Of a DNA stretch of 64,000 bases, positions 36,217-44,700 are shown one piece after another. The notes under the pieces were generated by a model. That model saw nothing but the letters and a program-made list of their open reading frames with translations, made no database searches and had not been told where the DNA came from. Each line of letters starts with the position of its first letter. Positions within the stretch are counted from its first letter, which is position 1. Made by a program: the position numbers and the translations under genes. This DNA is from Bacteroidales bacterium (GTDB lineage Bacteria; Bacteroidota; Bacteroidia; Bacteroidales; GCA-2711565): assembly GCA_028280405.1 (NCBI GenBank), contig JANQLW010000078.1, forward strand, positions 1 to 64,000, in the 5' to 3' direction.

Positions 36217-37089
36217 ATGCTCATGAAGAAACGACTTTTATTCCTCATTCCAATATTTATACTTTTGGTTTCCATGAAGCCGGACAAACCGGCTTATAAA
36301 CTATTCCAACAAAAAGGTAAAGAAGTGAAATACAAAAAACTTTTGAAGGAAGCTTTAAAAGCAGACATCATTCTGTTTGGAGAATTTCACAATAATCCAA
36401 TATGTCATTGGCTGCAGCTTGAACTAACACAAGATCTTTATCGTTCGAAAAAAGGACAATTGGTTTTAGGGGCAGAGATGATAGAAGCTGATGATCAACA
36501 AAACTTAAATAACTATTTGAAAGGAAATATAGATGCCAAAGAATTTAAAAAGAAAGCCCGGCTTTGGAAAAACTACAAAACAGATTACAAGCCTTTGGTT
36601 GACTTTGCAAAAAAACACAAGCTACATTTTGTAGCGTCCAATATTCCCCGAAAATATGCTTCTTTAGTACACAAAAAAGGATTTGAGGCACTTGATACTT
36701 TACCAAATAGTGTGAAACAGTTTATGGCTCCTTTACCCATCAAATATGATCCAGAGCTCGAAGGCTATAAAAGTATGCTGGAAATGATGAAAGATATGGG
36801 ACACGCTACTAAAAACCTTCCTAAAGCCCAGGCAGTAAAAGATGCAACAATGGCACATTTTATTTTAGAAAACTGGGAAAAAGGAAAATGCTTTTTGCAT
36901 TATAACGGTTCCTATCACTCTAAAAACTTTGAAGGTATTATCTGGTATTTAAAGCAAGCAAATCCGGAGTTGAAAATTGTAAGTATTGCAAGTGTGGAAC
37001 AAGAAGACATAAGAAAGTTAAACGAAGAATATAAAAATCTCGCAAATTTCATTTTGGCAATACCTCTAACGATGACAAAAACCTATTAA
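36217..37089 (+). CDS. ChaN-like haem-binding-type lipoprotein/exported protein
   Basis: A 290-aa exported protein with an N-terminal signal or anchor segment (about 4-22) and a ChaN/Tiki-fold domain (about 45-280): the EFHNNPICHWLQ and AEMIEADDQ motifs and the C-terminal GSYHSKNFEGIIWYL match the family (haem-binding, iron-related uptake in ChaN of Campylobacter; Tiki-like metalloproteases are distant relatives). The start may be the Met at 36223 instead of 36217. It is divergent from the propeller kinase with 96 bases between. Confidence 0.82.
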   Translation: MLMKKRLLFLIPIFILLVSMKPDKPAYKLFQQKGKEVKYKKLLKEALKADIILFGEFHNNPICHWLQLELTQDLYRSKKGQLVLGAEMIEADDQQNLNNYLKGNIDAKEFKKKARLWKNYKTDYKPLVDFAKKHKLHFVASNIPRKYASLVHKKGFEALDTLPNSVKQFMAPLPIKYDPELEGYKSMLEMMKDMGHATKNLPKAQAVKDATMAHFILENWEKGKCFLHYNGSYHSKNFEGIIWYLKQANPELKIVSIASVEQEDIRKLNEEYKNLANFILAIPLTMTKTY

Positions 37090-37092
37090 AGT

Positions 37093-37242
37093 TTATTCAA
37101 CTTTATGTATCATATTAATCTGAATATTCTCCTGACTGCATTTCGGACAGGAGTCTTCTTTTTTTTGTGAGGTATGGCCACAACGATAGCATTTATATTC
37201 CTGTTGCTTAACTTTGGGCTTTGTTCTAAGAAGTAAATTCAT
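37093..37242 (-). CDS. Small zinc-ribbon protein (49 aa)
   Basis: A short minus-strand ORF just past the ChaN-like gene. It encodes a zinc ribbon with two CxxC knuckles, CYRCGH and CPKC, 11 residues apart, flanked by a basic N-terminus (MNLLLRTKPKVKQQEYK). The pattern resembles rubredoxin-like or zinc-ribbon translation and regulatory peptides. It is convergent with the ChaN-like gene, with only three bases between stops. It is credible because all four Cys are preserved in frame and the ATG is well placed. Confidence 0.6.
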   Translation of the reverse strand: MNLLLRTKPKVKQQEYKCYRCGHTSQKKEDSCPKCSQENIQINMIHKVE

Positions 37243-37340
37243 ATTAAATAAGGTGCACTGTAATGATTTAATTCTAAATTAATATGAGAAGTACCCCAAA
37301 GCCAAGCAAAAGTTTTCAACAGATATTAACAATTTTGAAA

Positions 37341-37907
37341 TTATAAACGAATTCTTTTTTTCTTCTTTTTCTCGAAAGGCTTGAATTTAAACTTCTGTCC
37401 ACCCACAGATGCTTCATACATTAAGCCACCCTTTTGCATGGTAAAAATCATCACCCCGTCTACATATTGAGCATCAGCTGAAGCTCCTTCAGTACATGCA
37501 ACCGCCGATGCCTGAGCCGCAAATTTTACCTTATTATTTTTAAACCTTTTCAGCTCATACTCATTTTCAAAAAAGATAATCTCCCGATAAGCTTGTCCGC
37601 CAAATTGAAAACCAATGCTTACCTGACTGAGGTTGGCAATCCCTATCAGTTTTCCTTTTTCATAAACAGCCCCTGTACCTGCAGCACCTCCAATACCAAT
37701 AGCCCCTTTACCAACATTAGGAAAGATAGCATAACCATAAGCCTCTTCAAAATGTTTTTTCATTTCAAAGTCCGATTCCAGAAACTCTTCTTTTGCATGT
37801 TGAGCATCTTCAATAATTTTAAGGGTTTTTTCTTTCGATTGAGCTATAGAAAATCCAGTAATTAAAACTAATATAACAGTATAAAATATTCTTTTATTCA
37901 TAATCAT
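37341..37907 (-). CDS. SYLF (YSC84) domain exported protein
   Basis: A 188-aa protein with a signal peptide (about 1-22, ending SIAQ) and a SYLF domain: AYGYAIFPNVGKGAIGIGGAAG, then GTGAVYEKGKLIGIANLSQVSIG and FQFGGQAYREIIFF, characteristic of Ysc84/BPSL1445-type lipid-binding proteins. Its C-terminus is very basic (KKKKKRIRL). A Met two codons downstream is an alternative start. Members bind phosphoinositides in eukaryotes; the bacterial role is uncertain, perhaps outer-membrane or periplasmic lipid association. Confidence 0.88.
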   Translation of the reverse strand: MIMNKRIFYTVILVLITGFSIAQSKEKTLKIIEDAQHAKEEFLESDFEMKKHFEEAYGYAIFPNVGKGAIGIGGAAGTGAVYEKGKLIGIANLSQVSIGFQFGGQAYREIIFFENEYELKRFKNNKVKFAAQASAVACTEGASADAQYVDGVMIFTMQKGGLMYEASVGGQKFKFKPFEKKKKKRIRL

Positions 37908-37966
37908 AATTTAATAATAAAAAAACAAATATAGTTTTGAACAACTCGATTGCAAAAACTATGCAA

Positions 37967-39451
37967 TTATTTTTCATTCAGAGGAAGTAAAAAACTAAAG
38001 CGACTTCCGACTCCAATTTTACTTTCTGCCCAGATCTTTCCATTATTCTTTTCAACAAACTCTTTGCATAAATTCAAACCCAGACCAGTTCCTTTTTCCT
38101 TTGCAGTTCCCAGGGTACTTTTCTGAAAATTTAACTTAAACAAATTTTCCAACCGATTTTCATCAATACCAACTCCACGATCTTCTACAAAAACATTATA
38201 ATATTTAGGCATTGTCGTACCGCCAATAATTACCTCACTGTTTTCATGAGAAAATTTAATCGCATTAGAGATCAGGTTTCTGAAAACGGTTTTCACCATA
38301 TTTGAATCCGCAAATGCCATAGCTTGCTCATCAATATCATTTATTAACCTGATCCCTTTCGATTCGGCAAGGGATAATAATCCTTCGATTTCCTGTTTCG
38401 CCAAATCCTGTAAATTAACGTCGGCAGGATAAGCAGTAATTTTATTTTGCTGCAGCTTCGACCACTCCAGTAAGTTCACTAACAAAGCATAGACACTTTC
38501 AGTAGAATTTTTGATCTGCTCCAATAAGCTGAACTTTTCGTCTTCTGAATAATCATTGTAATCATTATAGAACAATTCTACAAAACCCATGATGTTATGA
38601 AACGGGTTTTTTAAATCATGAGAAATCACGGAAAAGAATTTGTCTTTGGTTTCATTAAGCTCCTTCAATTTTGCCTCCGATTCCTTAACTGCTTGCAAAG
38701 CTTTTTTATAAGCCGTTATATCTGTAAATATGGTCGAAAACTGTCTTTTTTTCGGGCTAAATGCAATAATTTCAAAATACTTATTATGTTCAACAGAAAA
38801 TTGCTCAAACTGAAGTTTTGCATCTTTTAACGCAACAGCACCATAAGTTTCAACCACATGCTTTTGCGCATTGGGAAATACTTCAAACAATGTTTTTCCC
38901 ACAACTTTTGAAGCCTTTAATCCGGTAATCTTTTCAAAAGCAGGATTTACTTCCAGATATCTGTAATTAATAGGCTCGCCATTTTTATCAACAATAATTT
39001 CATGCAAAGCATAAGCACTAAACATGGTTTCAAACAACATTTGATACTTGAGCTGATCGTTATATGTTTCGGCTAAATCATCTCTAATTTTCAATAAGGA
39101 CTGCAAATAACTAAGAATAAACCCATCTTCCTTTACCGAAGATAAGCATCCATCAAATCCTGAACTTAGAATCCGGTCCTGCTCGGAAACATGAATATCA
39201 TGCTCAGCATAAGCCACAATAATCGGACGGGGAACCAAAGTATTATTAAATTCAAGTAATTCTTTAACTTCTTTAGTATTCAAGGACTTGATATTAAGCA
39301 ATAAAATAGATGGAACTTTCAATTTTAATGAATCTGTTAAAGCATCTGATTTTTCAAAAACCTGAACTTTAAATCCATTTATTTCAAGGAGATTTGATAA
39401 TGCTGCCCGCAAAGTTATCGGCTCATCTAAGATAAAAATGGATTCGTTCAT
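37967..39451 (-). CDS. Histidine kinase with degenerate receiver and PAS domain
   Basis: A 494-aa cytosolic kinase: an N-terminal receiver-like domain (about 1-120) in which the expected phospho-Asp is Asn53 (SILLLNIKS) while the acidic pair D9-E10 remains; a PAS domain (about 135-250, VNPAFEKITGLKASKVVGK); a coiled linker; a HisKA dimerisation helix with His278 (SHDLKNPFHNIMG); and a HATPase (NLISNAIKFSHENS, DRGVGIDENRL, GTGLGLNLCKEFV). No response regulator gene is adjacent. The degenerate receiver would act as a phosphorylation-independent docking or sensory domain. Confidence 0.9.
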   Translation of the reverse strand: MNESIFILDEPITLRAALSNLLEINGFKVQVFEKSDALTDSLKLKVPSILLLNIKSLNTKEVKELLEFNNTLVPRPIIVAYAEHDIHVSEQDRILSSGFDGCLSSVKEDGFILSYLQSLLKIRDDLAETYNDQLKYQMLFETMFSAYALHEIIVDKNGEPINYRYLEVNPAFEKITGLKASKVVGKTLFEVFPNAQKHVVETYGAVALKDAKLQFEQFSVEHNKYFEIIAFSPKKRQFSTIFTDITAYKKALQAVKESEAKLKELNETKDKFFSVISHDLKNPFHNIMGFVELFYNDYNDYSEDEKFSLLEQIKNSTESVYALLVNLLEWSKLQQNKITAYPADVNLQDLAKQEIEGLLSLAESKGIRLINDIDEQAMAFADSNMVKTVFRNLISNAIKFSHENSEVIIGGTTMPKYYNVFVEDRGVGIDENRLENLFKLNFQKSTLGTAKEKGTGLGLNLCKEFVEKNNGKIWAESKIGVGSRFSFLLPLNEK

Positions 39452-39708
39452 ATTATCAGGAAAATCAGTAATTCTAAAAATCTAAATTAATAATTAGTTC
39501 AACTCAAAACACATAAGTTCAACAGAAAATTATCAGAAATATTCAGATATATTTGGAAGCTCTTCTTTATTTCTGAGGGCATACTTCTTATTAAGAATTT
39601 GTTGAAAACTCCTTTTTATTTTTCTTTTAAAATGAAGTGATAAAGCATATTTTTATCTGTTATATCTTATTCTTCTTTATAAGTAAAACTAATTAAGCAT
39701 CGGCAGGT

Positions 39709-40749
39709 ATGATGAGAATTAACTTCCTACTTTTAATTTTTCTAATTGGGTTATCCTTACCTAGTTACTCACAAACCGCTGATTTTGATTTTACAGAAGT
39801 ATGTCTTGGAGACACAACTTTATTGACAAATACTTCTACATCTCCTACAGACCCCATAGTAAATGTAAGTTGGGATTTAGACAATGACCTACAATTTGAT
39901 GATGCTTCAGGCAATGAAATCAAATTTAAATTTTCAACAGCCGGAGTAAAAAGAATCGGACTTCGGATCATCACTGAAGGAGGAAGTTCTCAAGCAATCT
40001 ATCAGGATGTATTAGTTGGAAGTTTCCCGAATGCAAATTTTACTTTTGACAATGCCTGTTCCAATGATTTTACGAAATTTACCAATACCTCAACCATTGG
40101 AGATGATGAGGATTTAGAAGATTTTTTATGGAGCTTTGGTGATGGCCGTACCAATGATTATGAAACCAGTCCGAGCCACTGGTATTCATCGCCCGGAATA
40201 TATTCAGTTGAACTTATCGCCATTTCATTTCTGGGTTGTAGAGATACCATTACCAAACCTATAGATGTTCAGCCGGTACCAACATTCTCACTGGAGTTTG
40301 TCGGAGATACCATTTTCACTGAAGGAGGAAGTGTAACTGTAAATGCCGTAGGTGAATTTGATAATATCGTTTGGTCAACCGGAGCAACAACGGAAAGTAT
40401 AACTATTACACAAGGCGGAAGTTATTCTGCAGAAATTAAAAAAGGTGGTTGTCCCAGTACTAAAACATTTACGATCGTTGTAAACGACAGAGAAGGGGTA
40501 GCTACCATCATTACTCCTAATGGAGACGGTTTTAATGATACCTGGAAAATATTTCACATAAATAATCATACTCCTTGTAAAGTTTCTGTATTTACAAGAG
40601 ATGGGAAAGAAGTATTCAGCAGTAATAACTATAACAATGATTGGGGAGGGACCTATCAGGGTAAACCGCTTCCCGAAGGGACTTACTATTATGTGTTGTC
40701 ATGTGAAAGCGGGTTAGTTCGTAAAGGAGCGTTAAACATAATCAGATAA
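39709..40749 (+). CDS. T9SS type B cargo: PKD repeat protein with gliding-motility-type C-terminal domain
   Basis: A 346-aa exported protein: signal peptide (ending SYSQ), PKD domains (about 25-200, one with WSFGDGRTNDYE), a short Ig-like module with WSTG, and the CHU_C/gliding-motility C-terminal domain (about 262-346, ITPNGDGFNDTWKI, then YNNDWGGTYQGKPLPEGTYYY), the type B T9SS signal. The next gene, 20 bases on, is a PorP/SprF-like membrane protein, which pairs with type B cargo in known T9SS loci. It is the first of a three-gene unit. Confidence 0.92.
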   Translation: MMRINFLLLIFLIGLSLPSYSQTADFDFTEVCLGDTTLLTNTSTSPTDPIVNVSWDLDNDLQFDDASGNEIKFKFSTAGVKRIGLRIITEGGSSQAIYQDVLVGSFPNANFTFDNACSNDFTKFTNTSTIGDDEDLEDFLWSFGDGRTNDYETSPSHWYSSPGIYSVELIAISFLGCRDTITKPIDVQPVPTFSLEFVGDTIFTEGGSVTVNAVGEFDNIVWSTGATTESITITQGGSYSAEIKKGGCPSTKTFTIVVNDREGVATIITPNGDGFNDTWKIFHINNHTPCKVSVFTRDGKEVFSSNNYNNDWGGTYQGKPLPEGTYYYVLSCESGLVRKGALNIIR

Positions 40750-40769
40750 GGTAAGCTAAGCATATTGAT

Positions 40770-41717
40770 ATGAGACTTAGAATAAGCATAATAATATTAA
40801 CTATTTTTATTAGTTCAATCGAGCTTAGCGCTCAGCAATTACCCAATACTACCCAATATTTAGTAAACAGGTATTTACTTTCTCCTTCTTATGCCGGACA
40901 AACCGATAACACACAAGTATTTTTGGGGTACCGTTACGATTGGGGTGGTTTTGAAGGAGCTCCCAAAACCACTAATGTTAGTGGCTATGTTCAGGCTTCA
41001 GAAAAAGTATGGATAGGTGCTGAAATCATTGCTGATAAAGCAGACCTTTATAATAATACATATGCCAAACTAAGCTACACTTATCAGGCTAATATAGGTT
41101 ACGAGAGTAATTTATATTTCGGGTTATGGGGAAGTTTTTTTCAAAACAGGATTTCATTAACAGATGCTGTAATTTATGATATGAATGACCCCTTGCTTAA
41201 GGATAAAACAGAATTAACAGGCTTTAGTTTAAATGCCGGGGCCAGTGCGGTTTTTAAATGGCGCGAAGGTCATCTTGGAGTATCTGTTCCTTACCTGTTC
41301 CAAAACAAGGATATATATGCAGTTAGTGATGTTAAAAATATTGTTGAATTAAATCAGCAGGTTATTGGGCATATTTCCTATAAATTCAGAATTAATTACA
41401 GTTTGGACATTGAACCTCTTATTGTGTATCGCTGGACTAAAGATTTTGCTTCCCAGACAGAAGTATCGGCAATATTATATTATCGTGAAAATTATTGGGG
41501 AGCCGCCACATACAGAGATATCGGAAAAGCTGCAATTTCTGTTGGTGGTAGATTCTCAAATAATTTCACCTTGAATTACACTTTTGAATTTGTTACCAAA
41601 AAATATATTGCACAGCCTTCTTCTACCCATGAGTTTACTTTAGGTATTGCCTTCCAAAAGAATAAAAACAAAGTGAGCAAATGGAGAAGAAATACCAGGT
41701 ATAACAGCAGATATTAA
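40770..41717 (+). CDS. PorP/SprF family outer-membrane protein
   Basis: A 315-aa beta-barrel protein with signal peptide (about 1-21, ending LSAQQ) and the family start (NTTQYLVNRYLLSPSYAGQT), then alternating aromatic strands to a basic C-terminus. PorP/SprF proteins sit in the outer membrane and support surface localisation of a specific type B T9SS cargo. It follows its probable cargo by 20 bases and precedes the giant protein gene by 10 bases. Confidence 0.93.
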   Translation: MRLRISIIILTIFISSIELSAQQLPNTTQYLVNRYLLSPSYAGQTDNTQVFLGYRYDWGGFEGAPKTTNVSGYVQASEKVWIGAEIIADKADLYNNTYAKLSYTYQANIGYESNLYFGLWGSFFQNRISLTDAVIYDMNDPLLKDKTELTGFSLNAGASAVFKWREGHLGVSVPYLFQNKDIYAVSDVKNIVELNQQVIGHISYKFRINYSLDIEPLIVYRWTKDFASQTEVSAILYYRENYWGAATYRDIGKAAISVGGRFSNNFTLNYTFEFVTKKYIAQPSSTHEFTLGIAFQKNKNKVSKWRRNTRYNSRY

Positions 41718-41727
41718 AAAAAGAAAA

Positions 41728-44700
41728 ATGAAAACTAAATGGAATACATACAAAATTATTGGGGTTATCTTCCTCCTTCCATTTAGTTTGTTCTTAAATG
41801 CACAATCCGTAGGAATAAGTTCAATTGAAGTTACTTTGGAAAATGCACCCTTGCAGTTTAATATTACCAAAGCTCCATTGAAATACAATAAGGATTTTGC
41901 ATTAAGTTATATGTTGGATGATGGGCTTAAAGATGCCTATACCCATGCGTTTAAGCTTTTAAACGGAGGTACTGCCGATGGACAAACTTATCCCGGATTA
42001 TTTTATACTGATGGGTGTGGTAATGATATCAATTTTACAATGAGTACTGCCCTGTTTTCATTGAATAATGATAAAGATATTCATGAACCCGGAACTGATA
42101 ATGCTTTAATCTATATCACCTGGCCGGAAATTATAGAAATGTATAAAGCCGGTTGGGGAGTCATTAATCATGGTTTAACTTCATCTATAAATGTTGATCC
42201 AACCTATTCTATACAAAGAAATGAAAGCCTTATCAGGTCAAATACATTCAACGATATTGAAGGGGGTATACGTACAAAGCTACATGTCAATCCGAATGGA
42301 TCAAAAATTTTTACACAACCTGCTTTTAACCTCAACTATATCGCTGCTTTTTACGGCACCGATAACGGCACTCCCTATTTCGATGTAACTACCAGAACAT
42401 TTTCATTGGACGGAAACCTGGAAATGGGCAGGTTCGTTGCCCAAAAAACCAATTTAATCACAAGCTTAACCAATCAATTAAACAATGAAAGTTCTGATAC
42501 AAAAAAACTTTGGGCAGCAGCGGTATCACATAAAGTAACCGACCGGAATCATGGCTATAGTTTTAGCGATTTTGTAAGTTATATGCAGAATATCGAAGCC
42601 AATTTCGGGAAAAACGGTTCTGATAATATCTGGATGGCTTCTTCCGAAGAAGTTTTACAATATTTAATTTTAAAAGACCTGATTAGTATTCAGTCTTCTC
42701 AAAACGAAAATAAATATATCATAACTTTTGATGGTAATCTTCCTACAGATTTTAGATTTTATGCCTTAAGCCTGAATATAGCATCTGATCAAAAGATTAC
42801 AAATATTAAAATAAACGGTGGAATTGATTGTACCTATAAGATTAATAATAATGAAGCTTTGATTAATCTTAACTGGAAAGGAAGAACTATTGAAACTGCA
42901 GAAGATTTAGCAGAAAATTATGTAGAGAAAGCAGAACAAAGTAAAAAATTGGAGGATGCCCTCATTGCAATGGACTATGTAAATATGATTGCGGATGGAG
43001 ACAACATAAAAACCCTCTATGCTAATCGCTTATGCAATATTCCGGGGATCAGTTTACCGGAAGAATTTTGTAATTGTGGGACTCAGGAAAAATTCGAAAC
43101 GACTATTTGTCCGAACACAACGATAGAATTAGCAGCACCTGAAGGGGGAGATGCTTATGTATGGAATACCGGCAGTACCGAGTCTAAAATTGAGGTTTCT
43201 CCGGCAGATACAAGCATATACTTTGTAACTGTTTTTAAAGATGATGTTTGTTTTGGAAGCAAAACTTTTACAATTAATACTTATCCTTTAGGATTTGCGG
43301 ATGCGGGGGTGGATCAAAGTATTTGTATCCCTAATTGCACAGAATTACAAGCTAGCGGAGGAGAATCATATTTATGGAATACTGATCAAACATCTTCTGC
43401 CATTGAGGTTTGTCCGACAACCACCACAGACTATATAGTTGAAGTTACGAATAGTGAAGGCTGTGTTGATAAAGACACTGTAAAAGTTATTGCCAATACC
43501 AGATTACCTTTAAACCTACCTGAGAAGAAAAGTATTTTTTATGGAGACCAGGTAACTTTAAAAGCGGAGAATACAAACGATTGCTTGTGGTCAAATGGAG
43601 AAACCGATAATGAAATTACGGTAGCACCTATACGAAACACGACTTACACTATAACTGATACAGACCCCAATGGATGTAAAATCAAAGATAGCACCCTGAT
43701 TGTTTTGTCATACCCTATAAGCGAAGAAACAGATTATAATACTGCAATCAACAGTACCAAAACAAATGCCATAAATAGCATTATCATCAACTTTGAATCC
43801 GATCCGACTTTCGCGAATATTACGAAAACTCCATTAAGATATAATAAAGACATCGCTTTAAGCCTTCATATTGAAAATGGAGATAAAGATGTTTATTCTC
43901 ATGCCCTCCCATTTCTAAAAGGAGGTATTATTGATGGTACAAATTATCCTGGTTTAACTTTTACAGATGGTTGTGACAATGAGGTAAATTTCAAATTAGG
44001 AACTTCCATATTTTCTTTTAGTTCAGATAGTATAGACGTTCATGACCCATCCAATAATCAAACAACAGATTTTATAAGTTGGTCGGAAATTATTGAACTC
44101 TATGAAGAAGGATGGGGAATATATAGTCAGGGTTTTGTTCAGGACAGTACCAAATCACCTCATTACAGCATTGGAAGGAATCATAGTTATGTAAAATACA
44201 AAACCTATAATTCTATACCGGGAGGTATACCAATGACTGTTTTAATTAACCCAAAACAAAGTCAGTCGTTTAATACTCCGGCTTCTGCTCAAAATTACAG
44301 AATGGCTATTAAACCTGATGCCAGCAGTATCCATTATCAGGATGTTGGAAGCTGGCCTGCGGCTGAATTTTATGAATTGACAAGAAACGCTCTGGATGAT
44401 GGATCCAGTTTATCTGCTATTGCCGATGAACTAAACAACAATAAACAGAGCTGGGCATCTGCAACCATAAGTTCAATAACCGATAGAAGCAGTGAAGGAT
44501 ATACATTTGATGTTTTCAGATTTCACATGAATTACTTAGAAGATGAATATGGTTCTAAAGGATCTGACATTATCTGGGTAGCACCGGAAGAAGAAGTATG
44601 GGACTATCGAATCGTATATGACAAAACAACTGTATCCAAAGAGCTTAGAGGCAGTCAGTTATTAATTACTTTTTCAGGAGATATTCCGACAAACCTGAAT

